Below are positions 16,937 to 26,341 of a DNA stretch of 64,000 nucleotides, in pieces. The DNA comes from Pseudomonadota bacterium (GTDB lineage: Bacteria; Pseudomonadota; Alphaproteobacteria; Rhizobiales; Hyphomicrobiaceae), in assembly GCA_023412805.1 (NCBI GenBank), contig JAEZRM010000014.1, positions 38,118 through 102,117 of the forward strand, given 5' to 3'. Both the position numbers and the translations under genes were made by a program. The notes beneath the pieces were generated by a model. The model was not told where the DNA came from and did no database searches. It worked only from the letters and a program-made list of their open reading frames with translations. Positions within the stretch are counted from its first letter, which is position 1. Each line of letters starts with the position of its first letter.

Positions 16937-18196
16937 ATGAGCGTCTATGGACTGATGCGCACGGGCGCGTCGGGAATGAATGCGCAGTCCAATCGGCTGG
17001 GTACGATCGCCGACAATATCGCCAATGCGTCGACCGTTGGTTATAAGCGGGCGAGTACGCAATTCTCCTCGCTTTTGCTGAACGATACCACCACCTCTTA
17101 CAACTCCGGTGGTGTCGAAACCAACGTCCGCTACGGCATATCGAGCCAGGGTGTTCTGACCGGCACCGCTTCCCCTTTTGATTTGGCCATCAAGGGCGCG
17201 GGTTTCATGCTGGTTTCGGCGCCGGATGGCAGTCTGGCGCTCACGCGAGCCGGATCATTTGTGCCCAATGGTGAGGGGTATCTCATAAATTCCGCGGGTT
17301 TCCAGCTCATGGGTTACCCGCTGCCGGAAAATGCCTCCGGTCCTCCGGTCATCAATGGAACGTCGGGGCTGGTGCCGGTGAACATCACGGCCGGCGGTAT
17401 GCGCGCGACGCCGACGACGCTCGGATCCTTGATCGCCAATCTGCCGGCGCTTTCGGACGATGTTCTGCCGGCTGACCTGCCCTCGGCCAACGCAGCGGGT
17501 TCGACCTCGACCGCTCGCTCGTCGGTTCTGGCTATCGGAAATCTCGGCGAAGAGGTCATGCTCGACGTCCACTTCGCCAAGGTGTCCACCGGCGAGTGGG
17601 AGATGGTCGTCTACAATGCGGCGGATCGCGACGCAGCCGGCGGTTTTCCGTATTCCAGTGGTCCTCTTGCGACGACGACGTTGCTGTTCGATGGCGTCGG
17701 TCGCCTCGATCCCTCCGGTGCGCAGTCTCTCTCTGTGCCGATTCCGGGAGGCGCTACGATGGAGATGGATCTGTCGTCGATGACGCAGACGGCGGGCGAT
17801 TACGAGGTCGATCTCATCAACACCAACGGAAATGCCCCTAGCCGCATTCAGGGTATCGAGATCGACAGCGATGGCAGGCTCTACGAGGTCTACCAGGACG
17901 GATCGCGTTTTGCTTCCTATCTCATTCCGCTCGCGACTGTGCCCAGTCCCGACCGTTTGTCGCCGAAGGCGGGCAACGTCTATCTGCCATCCAACACATC
18001 GGGCGATCTACGTGTTGGCATCGCAGGGACGGCCGGGTTCGGAACGCTCGAGGCCGGCAAGCTCGAGAGTTCGACAGTGGATCTGGCGACCGAGCTCGCC
18101 GACATGATCGAGGCGCAGCGCAATTACACAGCAAATTCGCGCGTGTTCCAGACGGGCTCCGAGCTCATGGAATTGGTCGTCAACTTGAAGCGCTAG
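16937..18196 (+). CDS. flgE: Flagellar hook protein FlgE
   Basis: FlgE is the hook subunit. The 419-residue protein has the rod/hook N-terminal helix (MSVYGLMRTGASGMNAQSN, NRLGTIADNIANASTVGYK) and the matching C-terminal helix (LATELADMIEAQRNYTANS, SELMELVVNLKR). The central region carries the FlgE D1/D2 folds (FDLAIKGAGFMLVSAPDGS, LALTRAGSFVPNGEGYL, RIQGIEIDSDGRLYEVYQDG). A Shine-Dalgarno run (tctggggga, 16922-16930) precedes the ATG. It starts a hook-junction-filament group with flgK and flgL. The hook cap gene flgD is 3.4 kb downstream. Confidence 0.95.
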   Translation: MSVYGLMRTGASGMNAQSNRLGTIADNIANASTVGYKRASTQFSSLLLNDTTTSYNSGGVETNVRYGISSQGVLTGTASPFDLAIKGAGFMLVSAPDGSLALTRAGSFVPNGEGYLINSAGFQLMGYPLPENASGPPVINGTSGLVPVNITAGGMRATPTTLGSLIANLPALSDDVLPADLPSANAAGSTSTARSSVLAIGNLGEEVMLDVHFAKVSTGEWEMVVYNAADRDAAGGFPYSSGPLATTTLLFDGVGRLDPSGAQSLSVPIPGGATMEMDLSSMTQTAGDYEVDLINTNGNAPSRIQGIEIDSDGRLYEVYQDGSRFASYLIPLATVPSPDRLSPKAGNVYLPSNTSGDLRVGIAGTAGFGTLEAGKLESSTVDLATELADMIEAQRNYTANSRVFQTGSELMELVVNLKR

Positions 18197-18228
18197 GCTT
18201 GGCTGGTGGGCCGGGTCGGGGGAGGTAG

Positions 18229-19701
18229 ATGTCACTTACGCTCGCTCATGAGATCGCGCGGAGCGGAATGCTTGCGAATGCAACGCAATCCTCTCTGGTG
18301 TCGCGAAACATCTCGAACGTCGACAATCCCAACGCCGCCCGCAAGTATGCGCATACGATCTCGTCGGAGATCGGCGTCCACCTGAGTGTCGTTAGTAACG
18401 CCGTCTCGATGCGACTGCTCGAGAGCGTGCTCGGCAATACGGCCAAGAGCGGCGAGCTCTCGGCCATGACGAGCGCGCTCGAGCGCCTGGCCGGATCGAT
18501 CAACGATCCGGAACTCGAGATAAGTCCTTCTGCGATGCTGACGCAGATGCAGCAGGCGCTTCATGCTGCGGCTGCCGATCCGAGCAATGTTTCGCTTCTG
18601 CGTAACGTCGTCTCGGTGGCGACAAATGTTGCGAGTACCTTGCAGGACGCTGCGAGCTTGGTTGCGCAGGTGCGCAAGGAGGCCAATTCCGACCTTGCCG
18701 ATGCGACCCGTCAACTGGGAACGCTGCTCAAGGACTTCGAGAACGCGAACAACGCGATCGTTTCCGGAACCATCATCGGCCGCGATGTCACCGACCAGAT
18801 CGATCGCCGCAACGGATTGTTGCGCGAGATTTCGGGACTGATCGACATCAACGCGCACACGCGTGCCAACAACGACATGGTTCTCTTCACGGCGAACGGG
18901 ACCACGCTGTTCGAGACCGTGCCGCGCACGATCGGCTTCGATTTCTCGGCGCTCGCGCCTGGGCAGCCGGGCGGATTGCTGACGATCGATGGGGTCGTGC
19001 ACTCCGGCGCAGCGGCGACACGTCTCGGCGGCAAGATCGGTGGTCTCCTGCAGATTCGCGATGATGTCTCGATCAGCTACGGCCGGCAGATCGACGAGCT
19101 CGCGCGCGGGCTCATCAATGCCTTCGCCGAAACAGATCAGTCGGGGACGGCGACGCTTCCGGACATCGCCGGTCTCTTCACGTGGTCGGGTGGTCCGGCG
19201 CTGCCGCCTGGCGGGACGGTTCTCGATGGATTGGCGCTTTCGATCCGCGTCAATCCGAATTCGGATCCGAGCCAGGGCGGCAGCCTCGACTTGCTGCGCG
19301 ACGGCGGCATCGGCGATCCGGGTGAGCCGGACTATGTCTATAATGCGGGTGGCGGTGCGGGCTTCAGCCAGCGACTTCGCGATCTTGCGACCAATCTGTC
19401 GGCCGCGCAGGCCTTCGATCCGGCGACGGGGCTCAGTGCATCGACAAGCCTTATCTCGCTGGCCTCGGACAGTGCCGGTTGGCTCGAGAGTCGCCGCAGC
19501 TTTACGAGCGAGCGTCTTGCCACGACGGAGGTGCTCGGCGAGCGCGCAGTCAACGCGTGGCACGGTCAGGTCGGCGTCAACCTCGATGAGGAAATGACCA
19601 GCCTGATGGCGATCGAGCGCTCCTATCAGGCGACGGCCCGCCTCATGTCGACGGTCGATCAGATGTTCCAGGCCATTCTGCGCGCGACGGGAGCGATTTA
19701 A
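18229..19701 (+). CDS. flgK: Hook-filament junction protein FlgK (HAP1)
   Basis: FlgK joins hook to filament. The 490-residue length is typical for rhizobial FlgK. It has the D0 N-terminal helix (LAHEIARSGMLANATQSSL, VSRNISNVDNPNAARKY) and a conserved middle (RDVTDQIDRRNGLLREISGL, with FTANGTTLFE). The C-terminal helix is VNLDEEMTSLMAIERSYQA, then TARLMSTVDQMFQAILRATG. A ribosome site (gggggaggtag) lies just before the ATG. The stop is 3 bases before flgL. Confidence 0.95.
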   Translation: MSLTLAHEIARSGMLANATQSSLVSRNISNVDNPNAARKYAHTISSEIGVHLSVVSNAVSMRLLESVLGNTAKSGELSAMTSALERLAGSINDPELEISPSAMLTQMQQALHAAAADPSNVSLLRNVVSVATNVASTLQDAASLVAQVRKEANSDLADATRQLGTLLKDFENANNAIVSGTIIGRDVTDQIDRRNGLLREISGLIDINAHTRANNDMVLFTANGTTLFETVPRTIGFDFSALAPGQPGGLLTIDGVVHSGAAATRLGGKIGGLLQIRDDVSISYGRQIDELARGLINAFAETDQSGTATLPDIAGLFTWSGGPALPPGGTVLDGLALSIRVNPNSDPSQGGSLDLLRDGGIGDPGEPDYVYNAGGGAGFSQRLRDLATNLSAAQAFDPATGLSASTSLISLASDSAGWLESRRSFTSERLATTEVLGERAVNAWHGQVGVNLDEEMTSLMAIERSYQATARLMSTVDQMFQAILRATGAI

Positions 19702-19704
19702 CCC

Positions 19705-20754
19705 ATGAAAGCCGACACCATCTCGTCCTTCGTCACACGCGAGATCCAACGCTCCTCGATGGCGCGCAATCAGACATCGCTTGTCGATGCGCTCAAGGAA
19801 TTCAGTACGGGACGCCACGCCGACGTCGGCAAGGCGCTCGGCGGGCGTGTCGGCGGCGTGCTGGACATGCGCAATATCGTCAGCACCTTGAACAGCCTGA
19901 AGAACACCAATGCCGTCGTGAAGCAGCGCATGGACCATATTCAGTCCTCGTTCTCCGCGATGCGCGATCTCGGGGCCGATTTCAGCGAGGCGACACTCGG
20001 TGTTCACAAGTTGGGCGCTGACCCCGGTTTGCTCGTCGCTGATGCGAAGGCGCGGATTACCACGATGGCTGATGTGCTTCGAACCAGCACGAACGGCGTC
20101 TATGCGTTCTCGGGTCTCAATATTTCCGCGCCGCCCGTCGATGATTACCTGAGCGATCCTCCGAGCGCGGCCCGCACCGCAGTGATTGCGGCTTTCACCA
20201 CCGCGTTCGGTTTCCCACCCGATGATCCTCAGGTCAAGGACATCACGGCTGCGCAGATGGAAGCCTACATCGACGGACCATTCGCAGCTCTTTTCGAAGA
20301 GCCGCAGTGGAGCACCAATTTCTCCCATGCGACCGACGAAGTGATGCGCGATCGCATCTCTCAGCGTGAAGAGATCGACACTTCAGCGACAGCCAACGAT
20401 CGTGGCATCCGCCAGATCTACTTCGCGCTGACGCTGGCAATCGACGGTGGCGTCGAGCGTCTCAATCCGCAAGCTTATGAGATCGTGGTAAGCAGGATCG
20501 CACAAACGGCGAGCGAAGGCGGGCACAATATTGCTGCGTCTCAGGCGCGTGTTGGCGTGGTTGAGGAACGCCTTGCGCAAGCCAACGAGCGTATTGCTAT
20601 TGAGCAGAAGACGCTCGAGTTGCGCATCGGTGAGTTGGAAGGCGTCGATCAATTCGAGGCTGCGGACCGGCTGAGCCTGCTAGAGACCAGGATCGAGGCG
20701 TCGTACGCCGTGACTGCGCGATTGCAGCGGCTCACGCTGTTGAATTACCTCTGA
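19705..20754 (+). CDS. flgL: Hook-filament junction protein FlgL (HAP3)
   Basis: FlgL is the second junction protein, between FlgK and the filament. The 349-residue protein has flagellin-like N- and C-terminal helices (SSMARNQTSLVDALKEFST at the start; YAVTARLQRLTLLNYL at the end). It also has a family-typical central stretch (VLRTSTNGVYAFSGLNISA). It follows flgK by 3 bases with no separate promoter visible and is followed by flaF after 26 bases. The order flgE-flgK-flgL-flaF-flbT-flgD-fliQ-flhA-fliR is the rhizobial one. Confidence 0.94.
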   Translation: MKADTISSFVTREIQRSSMARNQTSLVDALKEFSTGRHADVGKALGGRVGGVLDMRNIVSTLNSLKNTNAVVKQRMDHIQSSFSAMRDLGADFSEATLGVHKLGADPGLLVADAKARITTMADVLRTSTNGVYAFSGLNISAPPVDDYLSDPPSAARTAVIAAFTTAFGFPPDDPQVKDITAAQMEAYIDGPFAALFEEPQWSTNFSHATDEVMRDRISQREEIDTSATANDRGIRQIYFALTLAIDGGVERLNPQAYEIVVSRIAQTASEGGHNIAASQARVGVVEERLAQANERIAIEQKTLELRIGELEGVDQFEAADRLSLLETRIEASYAVTARLQRLTLLNYL

Positions 20755-20780
20755 GGCGTTAGCTCGCGTTTCGGGGTGGC

Positions 20781-21140
20781 ATGGAGAATGTAATGCAGCG
20801 CATACAGTATGGTGACCTCCTCGAAGATGACCAGCAGGTAGCCCGCGAGCGGGAGCGTGTTGCGCTCGACCAGTCGATCTTGCTTCTGGAGCAAGCGGCA
20901 GCGCCAGGTGCCGCGCTGGCCGCGGCTGCCGAAGCGATCGCGTTCACCGGCAAGCTCTGGACAGTTCTTGTCGAGGATCTCGCAAGTCCCGAGAACGGAC
21001 TGCCGAAGCAGCTGAAAGCCCAGCTCGTGTCGATCGGTATCTGGATCCTCCGTGAGCTCGAGGCTGCTCGCACGGACGAGACCAAGGGATTGTCGGACGT
21101 CATCGTCGTGTCGAAGGCAATACGGGATGGGCTCACGTGA
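20781..21140 (+). CDS. flaF: Flagellar biosynthesis regulator FlaF
   Basis: FlaF is a small cytoplasmic protein of alphaproteobacteria that promotes flagellin synthesis and secretion, acting opposite to FlbT. The 119-residue helical sequence has family-typical stretches (LLEQAAAPGAALAAAAEAI, then FTGKLWTVLVEDLASPENG, and GIWILRELEAAR). A second in-frame ATG at 20793 would give a protein 4 residues shorter. The stop overlaps the flbT start (GTGA at 21137), so the antagonistic pair is likely made together. Confidence 0.92.
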   Translation: MENVMQRIQYGDLLEDDQQVARERERVALDQSILLLEQAAAPGAALAAAAEAIAFTGKLWTVLVEDLASPENGLPKQLKAQLVSIGIWILRELEAARTDETKGLSDVIVVSKAIRDGLT

Positions 21141-21583
21141 GCGGGCATCTGAAAGTTCATCTGAAGCCTAACGAGCGGGTCTATATCAACGGCGGCGTGA
21201 TTAAGGTCGATCGCAAGGTGACGATCGAGCTGATGAACGAAGTGGTGTTCCTGCTCGAAGGACATATCCTGCAGGAAGAGCAGGCGACCACGCCGCTGCG
21301 CCAGCTCTACTTCATCGTGCAGTCCATGCTGATGGAGCCGAAGTGCGAGCCGATCGCACGGCAGATGTACGAACGCTCTCACGAGGCGCTGCTGCGGACG
21401 TTCAAAAGTCGTGATGTTCTCGATGGGCTCATCGAGATCAAGGCGCTCATGGAGCGCGGGCGCACGTTCGAATCATTGCGGAAGATCCGCACGCTCTTTG
21501 CGCTTGAGGATGAGATTCTCAAAGACCGTGGTCTCACCGCTGTCGAGACGCAACACGATCAGATCGAGAAGTCGGTCGCCTAG
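21137..21583 (+). CDS. flbT: Flagellin translation repressor FlbT
   Basis: FlbT post-transcriptionally limits flagellin synthesis by acting on the 5' leader of flagellin mRNA (known from Caulobacter; activating roles occur in Brucella). The 148-residue protein shows the family core: LKVHLKPNERVYINGGVIK at the start, LMNEVVFLLEGHILQEEQA, TTPLRQLYFIVQSMLMEP. It starts with GTG overlapping the flaF stop. The likely target leader, with two hairpins, lies at 4989-5202. Confidence 0.94.
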   Translation: MSGHLKVHLKPNERVYINGGVIKVDRKVTIELMNEVVFLLEGHILQEEQATTPLRQLYFIVQSMLMEPKCEPIARQMYERSHEALLRTFKSRDVLDGLIEIKALMERGRTFESLRKIRTLFALEDEILKDRGLTAVETQHDQIEKSVA

Positions 21584-21606
21584 TGCACTAAGGAGGCTCA
21601 GCCGCC

Positions 21607-22065
21607 ATGGACGTCGCAAGTGTCCTGAACACGACCAAGACGACGGAGACGCCCGCCTCCAAGGAGACGACCGCGGCACCGACACTTGACTACAATGCCT
21701 TTCTCCATCTCCTGATCGCGCAGATGCGCAATCAGGATCCCATGGAGCCGATGAAGTCGAGCGACTATGTCGCCCAGCTCGCGACCTTCTCGCAGGTTGA
21801 AAAGACCATTCAGACGAACGAGCGCATCGCCTCGCTCTTGAACACGAACAACCTGCAGCTGGCGGAAAGCCTGATCGGCAAGATGGTCCTCTCGGAGGAG
21901 AACGGCACCGGCGGCGTGGTCGTTGCGGCCAAAGTGGTTGATAATGGCGTGACGGTACTCCTCGACAATGGTGCGGAGTTTACCGTTGGACCCGGCCTCA
22001 TTATCGGCGAGAAGGCCAGCGAGCCTCCGGCCGAGGACGGAGGCGGAGACGAGACGACCGCGTGA
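21607..22065 (+). CDS. flgD: Flagellar hook-capping protein FlgD
   Basis: FlgD caps the growing hook and is needed for FlgE polymerisation. This short, alphaproteobacterial-type FlgD (152 aa) has the N-terminal signature DYNAFLHLLIAQMRNQDPM, EPMKSSDYVAQLATFSQVE, then a small beta domain (LIGKMVLSEENGTGGVVVA). It lacks the extra C-terminal domains of enteric FlgD. A good ribosome site (aaggaggctcag) precedes the ATG. The stop overlaps the fliQ start (GTGA at 22062). Confidence 0.94.
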   Translation: MDVASVLNTTKTTETPASKETTAAPTLDYNAFLHLLIAQMRNQDPMEPMKSSDYVAQLATFSQVEKTIQTNERIASLLNTNNLQLAESLIGKMVLSEENGTGGVVVAAKVVDNGVTVLLDNGAEFTVGPGLIIGEKASEPPAEDGGGDETTA

Positions 22066-22328
22066 ACGAAGCTGATGCAATGGAGCTGGTCCAGGCGGCG
22101 ATCTGGACCGTGATCATGGTCGCGGGGCCTTGTGTTCTTGCGGCCATGGTGGTCGGCATCAGCATTGCGCTTCTGCAAGCCCTGACCCAGGTGCAGGAAA
22201 TCACCCTGACCTTCGTGCCGAAGATCATGGCGATCTTCCTGGTGGCGATGTTTTCCGCCCACTTCATGGGCGCAAATGTGTTCGCCTTCGCCCAGATGAC
22301 GTTCCTGCACGTCGAGCGAGGGTTCTGA
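22062..22328 (+). CDS. fliQ: Flagellar export apparatus protein FliQ
   Basis: FliQ is a small two-helix membrane component of the export gate, assembling with FliP and FliR. The 88-residue protein shows two transmembrane helices (about residues 12-35 and 50-75) and the conserved link ALLQALTQVQEITLTFVPK followed by IMAIFLVAMF. The GTG start overlaps the flgD stop. Confidence 0.94.
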   Translation: MNEADAMELVQAAIWTVIMVAGPCVLAAMVVGISIALLQALTQVQEITLTFVPKIMAIFLVAMFSAHFMGANVFAFAQMTFLHVERGF

Positions 22329-22454
22329 GTTCGCGCCTGTGTCGCGCGGCTTTGGTCAGCTCCCGATCAGCAATACTTGCGAGGATGACCTTGCGGAGTC
22401 GTGGCTCCGAGTGATTCCACGCGCGCATTTGCTTTTCTGTCAGGGGGCTTCAGA

Positions 22455-24548
22455 GTGTCGCAAACATCGACAGGCCAGCTACCGCTCAATCGGCTGGCCG
22501 GATTGACGGACATGGGCTTCGCGGCCGGGATCGTACTGATCCTGGCAGTGCTCTTCCTGCCGCTCCCGCCGCTGCTGATCGACGCCGGCCTTGCATTCTC
22601 GATCGCGGCCGCAGTGCTGATTCTCATGGTCGCGCTGTGGGTGCAGCGACCGCTCGAATTCTCGTCCTTTCCGACCATTCTGCTGATCGTGACGATGATG
22701 CGCCTCGCCTTTAACGTGGCGACGACGCGCATCATCCTGACCGAGGGCGCCAACGGCGAGCATTCGGCGGGCTATGTCATCGCGGGCTTTTCGAAGCTGG
22801 TCATGGGCGGTGACTTCGTCATCGGCGTGGTCGTCTTTGTCATCCTCCTGACGGTCAATTTCATCGTTATCACCAAGGGTGCCTCGCGCATCGCCGAAGT
22901 CGGCGCGCGTTTCGCCCTCGACGGCATTCCCGGCAAGCAGATGGCGATCGACGCGGACCTTTCGTCGGGCCTGATCGACGAGCGCGAGGCGCAGCGCCGT
23001 CGCCGGGAACTCGAGGAGGAAAGCTCGTTCTTCGGCTCGATGGACGGTGCCTCGAAGTTCGTGCGCGGCGATGCCATCGCGGGCCTCATCATTACCGCCG
23101 TGAACGTTTTCGGCGGTATTCTCATCGCGACATTCCGGCATGGGATGCCGCTTGCCGAAGCGGCGGACGTGTTCACCAAGCTGTCGGTGGGTGACGGCCT
23201 CGTTACCCAGATTCCGGCGCTCATCATCTCGCTTGCGGCTGGTCTCGTGGTCGCCAAAGGCGGCACACATGGCTCTGTCGAGAAGACCGTTGTCGGCCAG
23301 GTCGCGAACCATCCCAAGGCCCTGCTGATGACCGCCGGCGCCATGGGGCTCCTGGCAATGGGGCCAGGCTTGCCGCTCCTGCCCTTCGCGATCCTCGGCG
23401 TTATCGCTGCGGCAGCCGGCTACGCTATTCCTCGACGATGGGCGCAGGAACAACGCGCCGCCGATGCCAAGGTCCGCGAGGCCACGCAAGTGGCCGAGGA
23501 GGAGGCGCGCCAGTCGATCAAGGGCGCGCTCAAGATCAGCGAGATCGAGATCGTCTTCGGCCAGCGTCTCTCGGCGGAGTTCATCCGCAAGCACGATGAG
23601 CTGGCGCAGCGCGTGGCCAAGCTTCGCCGGAAATTCGCTAAGCAGTACGGCTTCGTCGTGCCTGAGATCAATCTCACGGACGATTTCTCGCTGCCGGCGC
23701 GCGGTTACCAGATCCGCATTCACGGCGCGACCGTCGGCGGTCACGAGCTGCCGATCGGCGACGTACTCGTCATCGTCGGCGATGGCCCGAAGCCGAGCAT
23801 TACCGGCGTCGCCACGGTCGAGCCTGCGTTCGGACTGAAGGCGATCTGGATTCCAGAGGCTTATGGCAAGGAGGTCAAGCGCGAGGGCTTCTCGACCGTC
23901 GACATCATGACGGTATTGCTCACGCACTTGAGCGAAGCGGTCCGCAACAACCTCGCCCAGCTCTTCTCCTATCGCGACATGCAAGTGCTGATCGATGGCC
24001 TGCAGCCCGAGTACAAGCGCCTTCTCGACGAGATCCGGCCGGCGCACATTTCCTTCTCCGGCATCCAGGCCGTGCTCAAGATGCTGCTCGCAGAGCGCGT
24101 TTCTATACGCAACGTCCAGCTCATTCTGGAGGCGATCGCGGAGATCGCCCCGCATACACGCCGTTCCGAGCAGGTTGCCGAGCACGTGCGCCAGCGCATG
24201 GCTCAGCAGATCTGCGGCGATCTCGCCAAGGATGGCACGCTGTCGGTGCTCCGCCTCGGCAGCCGCTGGGATCTCGCCTTCCACGAGAGCCTCAAGCGCG
24301 ACCAGCGCGGCGACGTCGTCGAGTTCGACATCGATCCACGACTGATCGAGGATTTCAGCAAGGATGCCTCGCGTGTGATCGCGAGCCACACCGAGAAGGG
24401 CGAGCAGTTCGTGCTCGTGACCTCGGTCGAGGCGCGTCCCTTCGTGCGCATGGTCATCGAACGGCTCTTCCCGACGCTTCCGGTGCTTTCGCACGCCGAG
24501 ATCGCGCGCGGCATCCAGGTGAAGGCGCTCGGCAGTATTTCAGGCTAG
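22455..24548 (+). CDS. flhA: Flagellar export gate protein FlhA
   Basis: FlhA forms the nonameric ring of the export gate. The protein (697 aa from this start) has eight predicted transmembrane helices in its N-terminal half. The FHIPEP signature region is present (ILLIVTMMRLAFNVATTRI, VNFIVITKGASRIAEVGAR, FALDGIPGKQMAIDADLSSG). A cytoplasmic C-terminal domain follows (VATVEPAFGLKAIWIPEAYG, ILEAIAEIAPHTRRSEQVAE). The frame is open from a GTG at 22401. The GTG at 22455 follows a clear ribosome site (cagggggctt) and gives the usual family length, so I prefer it. The 126 bases after fliQ hold no other gene. Confidence 0.95.
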   Translation: MSQTSTGQLPLNRLAGLTDMGFAAGIVLILAVLFLPLPPLLIDAGLAFSIAAAVLILMVALWVQRPLEFSSFPTILLIVTMMRLAFNVATTRIILTEGANGEHSAGYVIAGFSKLVMGGDFVIGVVVFVILLTVNFIVITKGASRIAEVGARFALDGIPGKQMAIDADLSSGLIDEREAQRRRRELEEESSFFGSMDGASKFVRGDAIAGLIITAVNVFGGILIATFRHGMPLAEAADVFTKLSVGDGLVTQIPALIISLAAGLVVAKGGTHGSVEKTVVGQVANHPKALLMTAGAMGLLAMGPGLPLLPFAILGVIAAAAGYAIPRRWAQEQRAADAKVREATQVAEEEARQSIKGALKISEIEIVFGQRLSAEFIRKHDELAQRVAKLRRKFAKQYGFVVPEINLTDDFSLPARGYQIRIHGATVGGHELPIGDVLVIVGDGPKPSITGVATVEPAFGLKAIWIPEAYGKEVKREGFSTVDIMTVLLTHLSEAVRNNLAQLFSYRDMQVLIDGLQPEYKRLLDEIRPAHISFSGIQAVLKMLLAERVSIRNVQLILEAIAEIAPHTRRSEQVAEHVRQRMAQQICGDLAKDGTLSVLRLGSRWDLAFHESLKRDQRGDVVEFDIDPRLIEDFSKDASRVIASHTEKGEQFVLVTSVEARPFVRMVIERLFPTLPVLSHAEIARGIQVKALGSISG

Positions 24549-24617
24549 TGATCGAGGAACTTGCAACGTCTCGCGGCTGGGATCGAGGTGTGGCGAACTT
24601 CGGGATCGGGACACTAG

Positions 24618-25361
24618 ATGCTCGAATTGGACGAGTATGCCACCGGTGTCATCCTGATCCTCTGCCGGGTCGGGACGACACTGATGTTGTCGCCGGGTTT
24701 TGGCACGGCTCGCGTACCGGCGCGCGTTCGTCTTTATCTCGCACTCGCGCTGGCACTCGCTGCTGCACCTGGCGTGCTCGACAGTGGCACGCTGAAGCTC
24801 GCGCGCGGCGGCTTGCTGCTCGGCTTCGTCGTGGCGGAATGCATTGTCGGCGCGGTGATCGGGCTCGTGTGCCGGATCTACATCGCGGCGCTCGAATTCA
24901 TGATGAGCGCGGTCTCGAACTACATCGGCCTTGCCGGACTGGCTGCGGGCATCGACAACGACGAGGCGGCCCCGACGCTCGCGACCTTGATCGCTCTCTC
25001 GGCGACACTGCTCATTCTGCTGCTCGATTTCCACCACATCCTGATCAAGACGGTGCTCGAGTCCTATGGCCGTATACCGCTCGGTGCCATGGCAGAACCC
25101 GAATTCGGCCTGCGTCTGCTCGCTTCCACGCTCAACGTGTCCTTCATGATAAGCCTGCAGGTGTCGGGGCCGTTCATCGTCTATGCCCTTCTGGTCAACG
25201 TGCTCTTCGGCATTCTCGGCAAGCTCATCCCGCAAGTTCCCTCCTACTTCATCTCGATCCCGTTCCTGCTCATGGGGGGGCTGTTCTTTCTCTATCTTAT
25301 GGTGCCGGAGATGCTGCAGATCTACTTCGATGCCTTCAATACAACCCTGACGAATCTCTGA
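24618..25361 (+). CDS. fliR: Flagellar export apparatus protein FliR
   Basis: FliR completes the FliP-FliQ-FliR export pore. The 247-residue protein has about six transmembrane helices and family-typical segments: LILCRVGTTLMLSPGFGTA, RVPARVRLYLALALALAA, ILIKTVLESYGRIPLG, LVNVLFGILGKLIPQVPSYF. It follows flhA after 69 bases. The export gene flhB, which often lies near fliR, is not seen in the window. Confidence 0.94.
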   Translation: MLELDEYATGVILILCRVGTTLMLSPGFGTARVPARVRLYLALALALAAAPGVLDSGTLKLARGGLLLGFVVAECIVGAVIGLVCRIYIAALEFMMSAVSNYIGLAGLAAGIDNDEAAPTLATLIALSATLLILLLDFHHILIKTVLESYGRIPLGAMAEPEFGLRLLASTLNVSFMISLQVSGPFIVYALLVNVLFGILGKLIPQVPSYFISIPFLLMGGLFFLYLMVPEMLQIYFDAFNTTLTNL

Positions 25362-25371
25362 GGGGGGCATC

Positions 25372-25773
25372 ATGAAGAAGCGCACGATCGCGCGCCTCAA
25401 GAGGCTGGTCCGCCTGACGGAGCATCTCTACGAGAAGGAGGCGCAGACCGCTCAGGAGCTCATGCGCGCGCGTGACGATGCGTCGAAGGCGGCTGCCGTG
25501 ACGCGGGCCTATCTCGATGAGGAGAACCTCGTCGGCAGCGTGTTTCCGGAGCTGGTCAGCGCTCGCGCCGTGAAGCTCGAGCGCCGCGCCGGTGAGCTTG
25601 GTGCCGAGGTCGAGCAGCAGATCGAGCAGGTTGCCGCCGCGCGGGGGCGCATGAAGGGGCTCGCGAACAAGCTCGATCGCGAGATTCTCGATGACGCTCA
25701 AGAGCAGGATGCGCGCCAGCTCGAGGACGCCATCGATCAGTTCGTGCGCCGCAATCTCGCAAGCCTGAAATAA
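25372..25773 (+). CDS. Coiled-coil flagellar accessory protein (FliJ-like)
   Basis: This 133-residue, highly charged protein is predicted all-helical, with heptad-like runs over almost its full length (RLKRLVRLTEHLYEKEAQT, RRAGELGAEVEQQIEQVAA, KLDREILDDAQEQDARQLE). The size and the long helical hairpin resemble FliJ, the stalk of the export ATPase. It starts 10 bases after fliR and is probably in the same transcript. Similarity to FliJ is by shape only, so the function is inferred. Confidence 0.65.
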   Translation: MKKRTIARLKRLVRLTEHLYEKEAQTAQELMRARDDASKAAAVTRAYLDEENLVGSVFPELVSARAVKLERRAGELGAEVEQQIEQVAAARGRMKGLANKLDREILDDAQEQDARQLEDAIDQFVRRNLASLK

Positions 25774-25843
25774 GGTCGACGAGCCACTATCCGAGGGAGG
25801 AGGGGGGCTGCCTCAGGGTGAGCGTCTCTCGATCTATCGGTCA

Positions 25844-26341
25844 GTGAGCACAATGGGCATCGATCTCAACGGCATTGCGCGTCTCGTGGGCGCGGGGGAC
25901 ACCGGAACGCCGGGCGTTCGCGCGCCTGGAGAAAATGCGGGCTTCGTCACGACCGTAAAGCGGGCGGACGAAATCGGGCCATTCGACACGGTCATCCGCA
26001 AGGCGGCAGCAGAGCAGGCGCAAGCCGCCGCCCCGAGCCAGGGCACCGTCGCGGGAGCCGAGGATTTCAAGGTCAAGAATGCCGCCAAGGCACGCAAGCA
26101 GTTCGAGGCCTTTGCGCTGCAGGCCTTCATCGGTGCGATGCTGCCGAAGGAGAATGCGCATCTTTTCGGTACGGGCTCGGCTGGAAAGCTCTGGCAATCG
26201 ATGATGGCGGAGAAGCTGGCCGACCAGATTGCGTCGAGCGGCCGATTGAAACTTTTGCCTGACGAACCAACCGTCGCTGCTGCGGCCGCCCCGGCGCTGG
26301 CCACCGGCAGCCAGACCAAGCCAAATGGAGAAGCACGCTGA
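25844..26341 (+). CDS. Rod-binding protein (FlgJ N-terminal domain type / CheL-like)
   Basis: This 165-residue protein has a rod-binding domain at about residues 70-135 (KARKQFEAFALQAFIGAML, GTGSAGKLWQSMMAEKLAD, QIASSGRL). This is the domain at the N terminus of enteric FlgJ, which caps the growing rod. The muramidase domain found at the C terminus of enteric FlgJ is absent, as in other alphaproteobacteria, where a separate peptidoglycan hydrolase must open the wall. The N-terminal 65 residues and C-terminal 25 are low complexity. It precedes the FlgN-like gene, overlapping its start by one base. Confidence 0.85.
   Translation: MSTMGIDLNGIARLVGAGDTGTPGVRAPGENAGFVTTVKRADEIGPFDTVIRKAAAEQAQAAAPSQGTVAGAEDFKVKNAAKARKQFEAFALQAFIGAMLPKENAHLFGTGSAGKLWQSMMAEKLADQIASSGRLKLLPDEPTVAAAAAPALATGSQTKPNGEAR

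Noticed and set aside
18232..20328. 698-codon open frame on the minus strand
   Set aside because: It is the antisense shadow of flgK and flgL; the protein is extremely Arg/Leu-rich and has no recognisable domain.
22479..24494. 671-codon open frame on the minus strand
   Set aside because: Antisense shadow of flhA, His/Arg/Asp-rich, no family features.
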